From contig MFFN01000004.1 of assembly GCA_001777915.1 (NCBI GenBank), positions 351,632-415,631 of the forward strand: a stretch of DNA of 64,000 bases, given 5' to 3'. Made by a program: the position numbers and the translations under genes. This document shows, piece by piece, positions 1 through 7,893 of this stretch. Source of the DNA: Candidatus Edwardsbacteria bacterium RifOxyA12_full_54_48. Its GTDB lineage: Bacteria; Edwardsbacteria; AC1; EtOH8. Positions within the stretch are counted from its first letter, which is position 1. Each line of letters starts with the position of its first letter. The notes beneath the pieces are model-generated. The model had not been told where the DNA came from and searched no databases. It worked only from the letters and a program-made list of their open reading frames with translations.

Positions 1-117
1 ACCGCCGAGGGCCTGTCCGATGCATATGTCGCGCCAAAATAAAATGAGAGAAGAAAAATGGATGCAACTATTTTCCTCATAAATTATGTCTTTCTTATTG
101 TATTGCTGGTACTTTAA

Positions 118-264
118 TTATTTGATCAAACCCTGTGCTCTTTTCAAAACAAGATCACATTTATCAATAACCCCTTGATTTGAAAAACGTAGCCCTTTTA
201 TTCCGTATTGATTTATTATAAAATTCCGCAATTTATCACAATTCTTTTGGTCTCCAATATCTAT
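118..264 (-). pseudogene. Decayed C-terminal fragment of a DUF559-like nuclease (tentative)
   Basis: An open minus-strand frame of about 48 codons ends at the TAA at 118-120 and is closed upstream by a stop at 265-267. It has no start codon of its own. Its translation reads like a protein C-terminus, with a segment near GIKGLRFSNQGVIDKCD that resembles the end of DUF559 or Vsr-type nucleases (the pattern vlRF..nevv....vl). The stretch is AT-rich compared with the neighbouring genes. I read it as a relic of a lost gene; the family assignment is weak. Confidence 0.3.
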
Positions 265-304
265 TTAAGCATAATATTGCTTATGATTCAACCAAAATAT
301 TTTT

Positions 305-322
305 GACGGGCATATGCCCGTC
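305..322. repeat. Perfect 18-bp palindrome
   Basis: GACGGGCATATGCCCGTC is an exact palindrome lying just beyond the terminator hairpin at 329-357. It is of the same style (arms rich in GGGC and GCCC) as the hairpins at 62372-62452 and is probably a dispersed intergenic repeat rather than an operator. Apart from this palindrome and the nuclease-like fragment, nothing gene-like is visible in 1-375. Confidence 0.6.
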
Positions 323-328
323 CCATAA

Positions 329-357
329 AGAGACCCCCGCTTACTGCGGGGGTCTCT
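329..357 (-). terminator. Intrinsic terminator after the 376-933 lipoprotein
   Basis: A perfect 12-bp stem, AGAGACCCCCGC with GCGGGGGTCTCT, encloses a 5-nt loop. It lies 19 bp beyond the stop of the minus-strand lipoprotein gene. The T stretch that follows on the minus strand is short (CTCTTTAT), so termination strength is uncertain. Confidence 0.6.
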
Positions 358-375
358 CCCTTTAAAAAAACCAGG

Positions 376-933
376 CTATTCCTGAACCACCGGGCTCATT
401 AAACTGGCTTTGATCTTGGCGGCCAGGTTCTGCATCTCGGTCCCGATGTTGACCGCACCCAAAAGGTCTCCGGACTTAAACGCCTCGGTGGCTTTGGCCA
501 GAGATGCTTCCATCCCTTTGACTTCGTCCTTGGCTGACGCGATGACCGCCTGGTCCGCGCTGCGGGCCGAAGCAATGGCGGCCTTGGTCTCGGTGATCAG
601 TTTCGGCAGGCTGGCGGCCATGCCCTCCCATATCCTGGGCAGTTCGGCCTTGCGGGATTCGACGGCAACGGCCAGGTCCTTGACCTTGAGGGGCAGATCC
701 CTGGCTCCGGCCAGGGCGGCCTTGTAATCGCCCTTCTCGAACTGGTCCCTGGCGTCGCTCAGGGCTGCTTCCACAGAAGCCAGCTGGTCCGGCACATATT
801 TCTGGGCCTCAACACTGACGGCCTTTAGTGCCCCCTCGGCGGTTTTGATGGCCACCTGGGCCGGGGTCTTGCTAAGACTGCAGGCTGCGAACAACAAAGC
901 GACACAGCAGAGGACGGGAAGGATCTTCTTCAT
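376..933 (-). CDS. Alanine-rich helical lipoprotein of unknown function
   Basis: A 185-residue protein starting at the ATG at 933, chosen because MKKILPV begins a typical lipoprotein signal and an AAGGAAAAG ribosome site precedes it; an upstream extension to 1014 is open but lacks signal character. The lipobox is LFAAC with the modified Cys at residue 18. The mature part is almost entirely helical (Ala, Lys, Glu, heptad-like spacing) with no recognisable enzyme motif. It is probably a periplasm-facing membrane-anchored protein. It stands alone, with a terminator directly downstream. No family could be assigned with confidence. Confidence 0.7.
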   Translation of the reverse strand: MKKILPVLCCVALLFAACSLSKTPAQVAIKTAEGALKAVSVEAQKYVPDQLASVEAALSDARDQFEKGDYKAALAGARDLPLKVKDLAVAVESRKAELPRIWEGMAASLPKLITETKAAIASARSADQAVIASAKDEVKGMEASLAKATEAFKSGDLLGAVNIGTEMQNLAAKIKASLMSPVVQE

Positions 934-1125
934 GGTCTTTTCCTTTGTTATTGGTTTATGGTGATGGTTGTTTGCCGGAATAAACAGTCTATACCCGCCG
1001 GAACAGTAAATCAAGAGATATTTTAAAAATTATTTCCCTTGTCGCAGTCCTGGACTATTCTTAGAAGATATGGGGCTGAGTTGGAAAGTATGTATTGTGT
1101 TTTTGCGTTGGTCTGGTAAAAGCAC

Positions 1126-1151
1126 AAAAGCCCCGCGTCAACGAGGCTTTT
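1126..1151 (-). terminator. Intrinsic terminator after gatD
   Basis: Arms AAAAGCCCCG (1126-1135) and CGAGGCTTTT (1142-1151) pair with one G-U in the transcript and surround a 6-nt loop. The minus-strand RNA ends in a U-rich arm. It sits 7 bp past the gatD stop and closes the gatE-gatD unit. Confidence 0.7.
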
Positions 1152-1158
1152 ATGTTTT

Positions 1159-2544
1159 CTACTTGTGAAACTTCTTTATGAACTCCTCCACCTCGGGAAC
1201 CCCGCCCTGGTATATCAGATACCCGTTATACGGCTCGCGCGGGGTGGTCTCGTCGCTGACCGGCGCCAGCATCATCCTGTTGACCTCCTCCCGATCCTGG
1301 GTCTGCCCCAGCACCCAGCCCAGTTTGATGTAGGCGGCTTCGGGAAGCATGTTCTCCAGAGGCACCACTCCCTTGGCCATCAGGTCGCGTCCGGTGTCGT
1401 AGACGAACATGTGGACGTAGCCCCACAGGGTCTGCACCGTCATGAAGATGTGAACCCCCTTGGCCACCGCCCGTTCGATGGCCGGGTACAGCGGCTTGTT
1501 GACGTGCCCCAGGCCGGTGCCGATGATGATGATCCCCTTGTAGCCGGCATCCACCATCGAGTCTATCATGTCCGGCTGCATGTTGGTGTAATAGTAGATC
1601 ATTCCTATCTTCTCTTCGAAGTAGGGCTTGATGGTGACCTGGCGGTCCTTGCGCCGGGGATGGTAATCCGGCTTGATGGGCCTGACCCCCTGGCGGGTGA
1701 CGGTGGCCAGCGGAGTGTCCCCGATGGTGCGGAAGGTGGAACGGTAGGAGGAGTGCATCTTGCGCACCCGGGTGCCCCGGTGCAGAAAGCCGTATTCATC
1801 GGAGGTGGGGCCGAACATGCAGACCATCACCTCGGCGATGTCCCCGTGGCCGGCGGCGGTGGTGGCGTGCATCAGGTTCAGGGCGGCGTCGGAGCTGGGG
1901 CGGTCGGAGGACCGCTGGGAGCCCACCAGCACGATGGGCACCGGCGGGTTCTGGACCATGAAGGTCAGGGCGGCCGCGGTGTAGTGCAGGGTGTCGGTGC
2001 CGTGGCCGATCACGATGCCGTCGATGCCGTTCTCGATCTCCTTGCCTATGGCCACCGCCAGGGTCTTGTACTGCTCCGGCCCCATGTTCTCGGAGAAGAC
2101 CGCGAACAGCTTATCGGTGGTCAGGTTGCAGATGTCGGCCAGCTCCGGCACCGCGCCGTACAGCTCGCCCGGGGTGAAGGCCGGGATCACCGCGCCGGTG
2201 CGGTAATCCAGCCGGCTGGCGATGGTGCCGCCGGTGCCCAGCAGTTTGACCCGGGGCAGACCGGGGGTGATGGGAAATTCCTTCTCCGGGATCTTGTAGT
2301 TGGCTTTCTTGTAGCCGGTCTCGGTCATCCCGGTGATGGTGGCGATGTCGATGCCGATATTGTAGCCGGTGGCAATCTTCAGCACGATGTGCTGGTCGTC
2401 GTCGTTCTCCGACCTCGGCAACACCGTGCCCTTGAAATCGCCCCGGCTGGTAACCACCTCGGCCTGTCCCCACACCCGGACGTTGAATTTCTTGAGGACC
2501 TCCAGCCCGGCGCCCTTGTAACCTTGGAATATGTCTTCGGTCAT
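1159..2544 (-). CDS. gatD: Glutamyl-tRNA(Gln) amidotransferase subunit D
   Basis: A 461-residue protein of the asparaginase family with the N-terminal extension (about residues 1-95) that separates GatD from plain asparaginases. GatD releases ammonia from asparagine or glutamine for GatE, which converts Glu-tRNA(Gln) to Gln-tRNA(Gln). The catalytic set is visible: Thr107 in GTGGTIAS, Thr183-Asp184 in HGTDT, and Lys262 in RVRKMHSS. Length matches archaeal GatD. gatE lies upstream on the same strand, with a small repeat-bounded GxxExxY remnant between them, and a terminator follows. In the literature GatDE is considered archaeal, while bacteria use GatCAB, so its presence among bacterial genes is notable. 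The family call itself is secure. Confidence 0.95.
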   Translation of the reverse strand: MTEDIFQGYKGAGLEVLKKFNVRVWGQAEVVTSRGDFKGTVLPRSENDDDQHIVLKIATGYNIGIDIATITGMTETGYKKANYKIPEKEFPITPGLPRVKLLGTGGTIASRLDYRTGAVIPAFTPGELYGAVPELADICNLTTDKLFAVFSENMGPEQYKTLAVAIGKEIENGIDGIVIGHGTDTLHYTAAALTFMVQNPPVPIVLVGSQRSSDRPSSDAALNLMHATTAAGHGDIAEVMVCMFGPTSDEYGFLHRGTRVRKMHSSYRSTFRTIGDTPLATVTRQGVRPIKPDYHPRRKDRQVTIKPYFEEKIGMIYYYTNMQPDMIDSMVDAGYKGIIIIGTGLGHVNKPLYPAIERAVAKGVHIFMTVQTLWGYVHMFVYDTGRDLMAKGVVPLENMLPEAAYIKLGWVLGQTQDREEVNRMMLAPVSDETTPREPYNGYLIYQGGVPEVEEFIKKFHK

Positions 2545-2558
2545 AGTTTGCCTTTTTT

Positions 2559-2914
2559 AAATGGAACACGGATCAGGCTGATTGAGCAGATCCGCGCTGA
2601 TTATTCTTTTGGGTGTATATTTTGCGCTTGAATTGGGGCTTCTTGCCAAAATTCATCAATAAACCAACATTAATGCCTGTGGCCTTCAAGTAATTGACAA
2701 GTTGCAGCTCATGCTCAACCGCTATTGTTTCCGCAGCCTTTAGTTCAATGATTATCTTGTCATCAACAATTATGTCGGCAAAATACTCACCAACTCTTTC
2801 ATTTTTAAAGTAAACGTTTATCGGCACTTGCTTCTTGCATTTTAAACCCAAATTGGTAAAGCATCTATAATCTCCGCGTAAATCTGCCTGATCCGTATTA
2901 TCCGTGTTCCATTT
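2559..2914. repeat. Inverted-repeat-bounded unit between gatE and gatD
   Basis: The unit is bounded by a perfect 15-bp inverted repeat, AAATGGAACACGGAT (2559-2573) and ATCCGTGTTCCATTT (2900-2914). Looser similarity continues inward on both sides (CAGGC.GATT and CGCGG/CGCGC blocks). It carries one truncated GxxExxY gene and no transposase. Similar single arms occur at 47985-48020 and 54413-54446, so this is one expanded member of a dispersed repeat family. Confidence 0.7.
2573..2851 (-). pseudogene. N-terminally truncated GxxExxY-family protein
   Basis: The frame encodes up to 92 residues from a TTG at 2851, including KCKKQVPINVYFKNERVGEY, a FADIIVDDKIIIELKA-type core and LLMNFGKK. This is the C-terminal two thirds of the GxxExxY family (usually about 125 residues, named after an N-terminal GxxExxY motif that is missing here). 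Codons upstream of 2851 stay open but only translate the flanking repeat. The last residues are also read from the repeat arm. The family fold resembles PD-(D/E)xK nucleases; its role is unknown. I treat it as a remnant carried by the repeat unit, though a short product could still be made. Confidence 0.65.
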
Positions 2915-2918
2915 TTTA

Positions 2919-4880
2919 TCAGATGCTTTTCATTAATTCCGGTAGTCCCACATTCCCCACCGCCATCTTTCTCAGCTGTCCCATGACCCAATGCTTTTCA
3001 GCCTCAGGCAGTTTCGAGGTCTTTATGTTTTTGTACTTGTCTTTCAGGAACGGGATCTTTGAAACTATCTCCTCCTTGGAGAACTGCTTGAAATCCAGGT
3101 TCACCAGCACCGAGCCAAAATCCATCTTGGGATACTGGTAGACCACCGGCAGCATGGTTTTAACTATCTCGGCATCCAGCTTGCTGGCGGTCACGTATTT
3201 GTACAGATCATAGATACGGTCGTATGAGAAATCCGGAGACCTTTGATAATGCCCCTCGATATATTTTAAATAATGCCCGAACAGGGCTCCCGTCCTTTTG
3301 GGGTCCTGGCCCAGTTCTTTTATTATTCTTTCGATGACCGGGTACAGGTTGTGGGTGAACAGATAGTGATGGGAATCCTCCGGCACCCCCCAGGTTTTCA
3401 GCTGGCGGTATCTTTCGATGATATCGGTGGGCAGGTCCTGGCCCAGTTTTTTGATATGGCTGTCCTCCAGCGGGATGGGCTTGGAGTCGGTGTCCGGATA
3501 CATCCGGTCGGCGCCGGGCAGCACCCGCTCGAAGATGGTGGTGCCGTCAGGCAGAGATTTGCGGGTCTCGTTGGGAACCCCGGAGAAGGCCATTAAGCAT
3601 CGTTCTTCGATGGTCTCCAGCGCCGTCTTGATGTCTTCCCCCGGCCCCCAGAAGACCAGCTGGGCGTCATCGGGCGAGGACTTCAGCAGGCTGCGGACCT
3701 GGTCCCAGTCGTTATCGGCCAGCATCGGATCCAGGTCCTCGGAACAGGCCATGTTGGGCCGTTCCAGACAGGCGATAACTTTGAGCCGGTCGGCGATCTC
3801 GCTGGCAAAGCATTTTCCCGGCTGGGTGAAGTGGGAAAGGATGCCGCCGAAGCCCGGCAGGTTGACCGCCATCACCTGGCTGCCGTTGTTTGACAGTTCC
3901 TTAAAGCGCCTGCTCTCCAGCTTGCTGATGATGGGTTTCAGCGGTTCGGACCTTGTCTTCCATTCTTTCTGCTGTTTCACTTGGTCCTTGAGCAGGTCGC
4001 GGATCTTCAGCAGGGCCCACTGGCGGAAGCACTCGTTATGGGTCAGTTCCGGGATCAGCTTGGTGCGCGAGACGCCCTTGATCTCCACCCGGGTTCCGCC
4101 CTTGCAGGAGACGTTGACATCCTCCCGGCCCGCCCCGATCCCGGTTCGCACCATCCCGGTGCTGCGGTTCAGAAAGCGGATGTAGTCGCAGGCCTCCATC
4201 ACCTCGTCCGGGTTCTTCATGTCGGGATAGGTGACGGTCTCGATCAGCGGCATGCCCAAACGGTCGGTGCGGTAGACCCTCAGGTGGCCGATATCCGACA
4301 CTTCGCGGCAGGAATCCTCCTCCAGGGAAAGCTGTATCAGGCGCACCTTCTTGTGCTTCAGGGGGATCTCCCCCTCCACCCCGATGATGGCGGTGCGCTG
4401 GAACCCGGTGGGGATGCTGCCGTCCAGGTACTGCTTGCGGGTGATGTGCACCTCGCCCACGATGTTCAGCTTGGACAGCAGGGCGATGCGGATGGCGATG
4501 TCCAGGGCCTCCCGGTTCAGGGGGAAGGGCGGGGTGTCGTCCACCTCGTAGGTGCAGGCGGTCCGGCTGTTGATGTGATAGACGATGTTCTTGCGGGTCT
4601 TGAACTCCATCAGGGCGGTGCCGTCGTACTCCCCCAGCTCCGATAGGGTGGGCCGCATGTGGCGGATCAGCTCGGCGTGGTATTCCTCCGGCTTCTGGAA
4701 TATTCCGGCCGGACAGCGGCAGAACAATTTTTGTTCGGTCAGCAGCTGCTGGTGCACCTCCAACCCGGACATGAACCCGATAGCCTCATAGGTCTGCTGG
4801 GTGGCCTGCTGGCGCGGCAGGTAACCCACTGACTGTTTGGTCTGGCCGTAATTTGCCCTGGGATCGAATCGGTTGTTCAT
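2919..4880 (-). CDS. gatE: Glutamyl-tRNA(Gln) amidotransferase subunit E
   Basis: A 653-residue GatB/GatE-family protein. The N-terminal signature IGFMSGLEVHQQLL followed by KLFCRCPAGIF is typical of GatE, which phosphorylates and transamidates Glu-tRNA(Gln) using ammonia from GatD. Length and the central insertion before the helical tail domain (around residues 400-520) also fit GatE rather than the roughly 480-residue GatB. The start was set at the ATG at 4880, because the open extension to 5015 crosses a terminator hairpin and has no conserved sequence. The ribosome site is weak. gatD follows after the repeat unit; no gatA, gatB or gatC is seen in the window. Confidence 0.95.
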   Translation of the reverse strand: MNNRFDPRANYGQTKQSVGYLPRQQATQQTYEAIGFMSGLEVHQQLLTEQKLFCRCPAGIFQKPEEYHAELIRHMRPTLSELGEYDGTALMEFKTRKNIVYHINSRTACTYEVDDTPPFPLNREALDIAIRIALLSKLNIVGEVHITRKQYLDGSIPTGFQRTAIIGVEGEIPLKHKKVRLIQLSLEEDSCREVSDIGHLRVYRTDRLGMPLIETVTYPDMKNPDEVMEACDYIRFLNRSTGMVRTGIGAGREDVNVSCKGGTRVEIKGVSRTKLIPELTHNECFRQWALLKIRDLLKDQVKQQKEWKTRSEPLKPIISKLESRRFKELSNNGSQVMAVNLPGFGGILSHFTQPGKCFASEIADRLKVIACLERPNMACSEDLDPMLADNDWDQVRSLLKSSPDDAQLVFWGPGEDIKTALETIEERCLMAFSGVPNETRKSLPDGTTIFERVLPGADRMYPDTDSKPIPLEDSHIKKLGQDLPTDIIERYRQLKTWGVPEDSHHYLFTHNLYPVIERIIKELGQDPKRTGALFGHYLKYIEGHYQRSPDFSYDRIYDLYKYVTASKLDAEIVKTMLPVVYQYPKMDFGSVLVNLDFKQFSKEEIVSKIPFLKDKYKNIKTSKLPEAEKHWVMGQLRKMAVGNVGLPELMKSI

Positions 4881-4951
4881 ATTAAAAAATTTAAGATTTT
4901 GAGTGCATAAACAGTTAAGAATATTACAAAATCGCCTATAAGTCAATAAAA

Positions 4952-4983
4952 AATGCTGCCGCCCAATTTCGAGCGGCAGCATT
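4952..4983 (-). terminator. Intrinsic terminator after the TMEM43-like gene
   Basis: Stem AATGCTGCCGC (4952-4962) with GCGGCAGCATT (4973-4983), followed on the minus strand by TTTTTTATT. It is a strong rho-independent terminator ending the gene at 5005-6138 and separating it from gatE. Confidence 0.85.
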
Positions 4984-5004
4984 AAATCAAGGTCAGGTCC
5001 GGCT

Positions 5005-6138
5005 TTACTTAGCAATCGCTGGAGCCGCGGGCTTCTTTTTTAAATTAAGAAAAACTATCAGCCCGGCTATCAGGGCCAGCACTATCAGCAGAACGATTAT
5101 ATTGTGGGCGATCATGGAGACGATGATGGTGGCGGCCGACAGCACCAATGCGATGGGAAAGGCTGCCAGGCCGATCACGAACCGGCTGGCCGAGCCCAGG
5201 AATGGCAGAACATCAAGAATGGTGTGCAGCGGGCCGGTCAGCATCAGCAGCCCGATCCACATCATCAGGAATCCGATGATGCGGCCGAGCCATCCGGCCG
5301 CCTTGTATTCGCCCTTCAGAATGGCGATGGCCTCGTCCCTGGCCCCCAGAAAAGCCCGGTAGAATTTTTTCTCACCTTTATAAAAATACGGATCAAGCAT
5401 CCCTCCGGACAGCTTGCCGAATACCGTGGCCCTCCGGCCGGATGACAGGGCATAAAACGACAGCCGGGTATCGCCGATCTGCGGATCGGCCAAAGAACCC
5501 TGCCCCTGGAACAGATATTCTTCGGTGGCGCTGTATCCTTTGGTCTTTTCCAACAGGATCTTTCCGCCTCCCAGGTCCAAGGGCTCGGTCGGCGGCAGGT
5601 TCAGGCGCCCCATATCCAATTCATAAACCCCGGCCCGGGCCTGTCTGGCCGTGAAGGTCCGGGAGGAAATTTCCGGCGGGGGGTTGGCATGGCCCTCCGG
5701 CTGCTTGAAATCCCCCGAGTTCTCCGGGTTTTCGGTCCATCCCTTTTCGTAGCTGTAGGTCTTGGTGGTGGTCTCGCTGCCTCCGGTGTTCTTCTGGGTC
5801 TTGGTGCTTACCCGTTCCCTCCAGGCGAACATCTCGGCCCGGCGGGTCAGGATCAGATAATTTCCCGGGGTGATGAAATCGGGATCGCCCACCAGATCGA
5901 CGGTCTCCAGCGGCCCGGTGACCGATGCCAGCTGTCCCTGGGCCTTCTGATCTATCGACGATGGCGATGCAATGACGGCCTTCTGCGCCAGCTTGGCGAA
6001 ATCGGTCCGGCCCTCTGTTTTCCACAGCACTATAAAGGAGATGATGAACAGGGCCAGCCCCACCAGCACCCCGACAAACGAGTTCAGGATCCTCTTGCCC
6101 CAGCCGGTGGTGGTAACTTCGGTCAATTGATCGGTCAT
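5005..6138 (-). CDS. TMEM43-family membrane protein
   Basis: A 377-residue protein with an N-terminal membrane segment (about residues 18-42), a large non-membrane middle and several hydrophobic segments near the end (about 285-370), the layout of the TMEM43/LUMA family. Features such as the LVGDPDFITPGNYLIL block, a repeated aromatic YSYEKGW region and the C-terminal helices support this. The bacterial members have no established function; the eukaryotic protein acts in the nuclear envelope and ER. The gene stands alone with its own terminator and is divergent from rbfA. Confidence 0.8.
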   Translation of the reverse strand: MTDQLTEVTTTGWGKRILNSFVGVLVGLALFIISFIVLWKTEGRTDFAKLAQKAVIASPSSIDQKAQGQLASVTGPLETVDLVGDPDFITPGNYLILTRRAEMFAWRERVSTKTQKNTGGSETTTKTYSYEKGWTENPENSGDFKQPEGHANPPPEISSRTFTARQARAGVYELDMGRLNLPPTEPLDLGGGKILLEKTKGYSATEEYLFQGQGSLADPQIGDTRLSFYALSSGRRATVFGKLSGGMLDPYFYKGEKKFYRAFLGARDEAIAILKGEYKAAGWLGRIIGFLMMWIGLLMLTGPLHTILDVLPFLGSASRFVIGLAAFPIALVLSAATIIVSMIAHNIIVLLIVLALIAGLIVFLNLKKKPAAPAIAK

Positions 6139-6275
6139 TTTTTCCTCCTATACGTATAATGGGATATGGATACCCGGGCGATCCGTCTGAAGTTATTATC
6201 CGATAGCTTGATGGAGATGTCAAGCGGTTTTATGCCCTGGCCAAAAGTTGTGTTATCTTTTTCTATATTTTTCTC

Positions 6276-6303
6276 TTGCAATCATAAATCTGTATGGTAA
6301 AAT
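6276..6303 (+). promoter_or_regulatory. Candidate sigma70-type promoter for rbfA-nrnA
   Basis: TTGCAA (6276-6281) and TAAAAT (6298-6303) are separated by 16 bp and lie about 28 bp upstream of the rbfA start. The rbfA ribosome site AGGAGG follows. The match is by eye only. Confidence 0.45.
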
Positions 6304-6330
6304 GTTGAATTGTATTAGGAGGCTGACTTT

Positions 6331-6696
6331 ATGCATTTTAAACGTTCCTCTCAGGTGGCCGAGGTGATAAAACGCGAGATGTCCGACATCATCTCCAACC
6401 ACATCAAGGACCCCCGCCTGGGGTTCATCACCGTTACCGGGGTAGACCTCACCGATGACCTGCGCTATGCCAAGGTGTTCGTCAGCATCTTCGGGGAGGA
6501 GGACAAGCGGCAGGAATCCCTGAAAGGCCTGGAAAGCGCCAAGGGCTTCATCCGCCGGGAGATGGGCAGCCGTCTGCGCCTGCGCTATTGCCCCGATCTC
6601 TCCTTCAGGCTGGACGAGTCCATAGCCTACGGCGACAAGATAGACCGCCTGCTTAACCAGATCTCCCCGAAAGAGAAGCCCGATGACAGCCAGTGA
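6331..6696 (+). CDS. rbfA: Ribosome-binding factor A
   Basis: A 121-residue protein with the single KH-type domain of RbfA, which binds the 30S subunit and assists late 16S rRNA maturation. Recognisable stretches are RSSQVAEVIKREMSDII near the start, DPRLGFITVTGV, and LRLRYCPDLSFRLDES near residue 90. Start chosen at the ATG behind a strong AGGAGG. It overlaps nrnA by 14 bp, repeating the common rbfA-nrnA gene order; the usual neighbours infB and truB are absent here. Confidence 0.95.
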   Translation: MHFKRSSQVAEVIKREMSDIISNHIKDPRLGFITVTGVDLTDDLRYAKVFVSIFGEEDKRQESLKGLESAKGFIRREMGSRLRLRYCPDLSFRLDESIAYGDKIDRLLNQISPKEKPDDSQ

Positions 6697-7639
6697 GATC
6701 GCCCAGGCCCTGGAAAAGCACCGCCGGATAATGGTCACCAGCCATGTCAACCCTGACGGAGACAGCATCTCCAGCCAGCTGGCCCTGGCCTCGGTGCTTA
6801 AAACCCTGGGCAAGCGGGTGAGCATAATAAACCAGGACCCGGTGCCGGAGAGGTACCGTTTCCTGCCCGGCTGGGAGTCGATCTCCAGCCAGATGGGGGC
6901 CCCCGACGTCACCGCGGTCTGCGTGGTTGACTGCGCCAACCCCCAGCGCCTGGGCCAGGCGGCCGAGCTGATCACCCCGGCCACCATGGAGCTGATCGTG
7001 ATAGACCATCACGTCTCCAACGACGGCTTCGGGCATATCCAATACATAGACCCCGAAGCATCCTCCACCTGCGAGCTGGTCTACCGCATCTCCCAGAAAC
7101 TGGGAGTCAAGTTGACCGCCGAACAGGCCACTATCCTGCTATCGGGAATTATGACCGACTCCGGCGGCTTCCGCTATTCCAATACCTCTCCGGCCACCCT
7201 GCGAAGCGCCGCCCTGCTGATGGAGTCCGGGGCCGAGCTGGCCTGGATATCGGAACAGCTTTATTTCCAGCAGCCACTGAGACACCTTAAGGTGCTGGGG
7301 CAGCTGTTCTCCGACCTGAAGACCGCCGCCAACGGCAAGGTTTCCTGGGTGGCCCTGACCCAGGAGATAGCCCGAAGGCACGGATTTGACATCAACGACA
7401 GCGAGGAATTCGTCAGCCATGTGCTTTCGGTCAAAGGGGCCGAAGTGGGCCTGCTGTTCAAGGAGCAGGGCAACGGGATCGTGCGGGTCTCCTTCCGCTC
7501 CAAGGGCCGGGTGGACGTAAATAGGCTGGCAGCCATCTTCGGGGGCGGCGGACACCTCCAGGCCGCCGGGGCCAGGGTCAGGGGGTCGATTGACGAAGTG
7601 ACCAGAAAGGTGGTCCAGACGGTGGAGAGGGAGCTTTGA
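6683..7639 (+). CDS. nrnA: DHH-family oligoribonuclease / pAp phosphatase NrnA
   Basis: A 318-residue DHH-DHHA1 phosphoesterase. NrnA degrades nanoRNA and dephosphorylates pAp in the cytoplasm with Mn ions. Motifs in order are SHVNPDGDSISS (I), VVDCANP (II), IDHHVSND (III), MTDSGGFRYS (IV), and GGGGHLQAAGARV of the DHHA1 domain near the C-terminus. Its start lies inside the end of rbfA, indicating translational coupling. A small zinc-ribbon gene begins one base after its stop. Confidence 0.9.
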   Translation: MTASEIAQALEKHRRIMVTSHVNPDGDSISSQLALASVLKTLGKRVSIINQDPVPERYRFLPGWESISSQMGAPDVTAVCVVDCANPQRLGQAAELITPATMELIVIDHHVSNDGFGHIQYIDPEASSTCELVYRISQKLGVKLTAEQATILLSGIMTDSGGFRYSNTSPATLRSAALLMESGAELAWISEQLYFQQPLRHLKVLGQLFSDLKTAANGKVSWVALTQEIARRHGFDINDSEEFVSHVLSVKGAEVGLLFKEQGNGIVRVSFRSKGRVDVNRLAAIFGGGGHLQAAGARVRGSIDEVTRKVVQTVEREL

Positions 7640-7640
7640 C

Positions 7641-7832
7641 ATGGAGTTCAAATATAAATGCGACTGCGGCGGCCGGGATTTTCTGATGGTCTCCGAAAAA
7701 AGCTATAACGCCCGGGTGGACGCCGAGGGCACCCTGGTCTGCCTGCCCCAGACCGAGCATATTGTTTCCATCACCTGCACCGGGTGCAGCAAGGCCTATA
7801 AACAGGAAGATTTCAAGCAGATAGAATATTAA
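7641..7832 (+). CDS. Small four-cysteine (zinc-ribbon-like) protein
   Basis: A 63-residue protein with Cys pairs CDCGG near residue 7 and CTGC near residue 46, spaced like a zinc ribbon. It starts one base after the nrnA stop, so it is almost certainly translated as part of the rbfA-nrnA unit. No specific family is recognised. Such short proteins often bind nucleic acid or stabilise a partner, but nothing here shows which. Confidence 0.65.
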   Translation: MEFKYKCDCGGRDFLMVSEKSYNARVDAEGTLVCLPQTEHIVSITCTGCSKAYKQEDFKQIEY

Positions 7833-7837
7833 CACCT

Positions 7838-7879
7838 GCTCCCTCTCCAAAAGCTTTTGGAGAGGGGCGGGGTGAGGTC
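7838..7879. repeat. Palindromic intergenic repeat (CCCTCTCC family)
   Basis: A perfect 26-bp palindrome (7841-7866, arms CCCTCTCCAAAAG and its complement) is followed by GCGGGGTGAGGTC. The same plan, a C-rich/G-rich palindrome followed by GGGGTGAGG or GGGTGG, recurs at 8774, 23471 (inverted), 29450, 52661, 58133 and 61757. Confidence 0.8.
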
Positions 7880-7893
7880 AAAAGGAAGATAGC

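Noticed and set aside
1165-2631. Long plus-strand open frame (488 codons) opposite gatD
   Set aside because: It is the GC-rich antisense shadow of gatD, with His/Gly/Val-rich low-complexity translation and no family signature.
3418-4646. Plus-strand open frames opposite gatE
   Set aside because: Antisense shadows of a conserved gene; no ribosome sites or recognisable protein.
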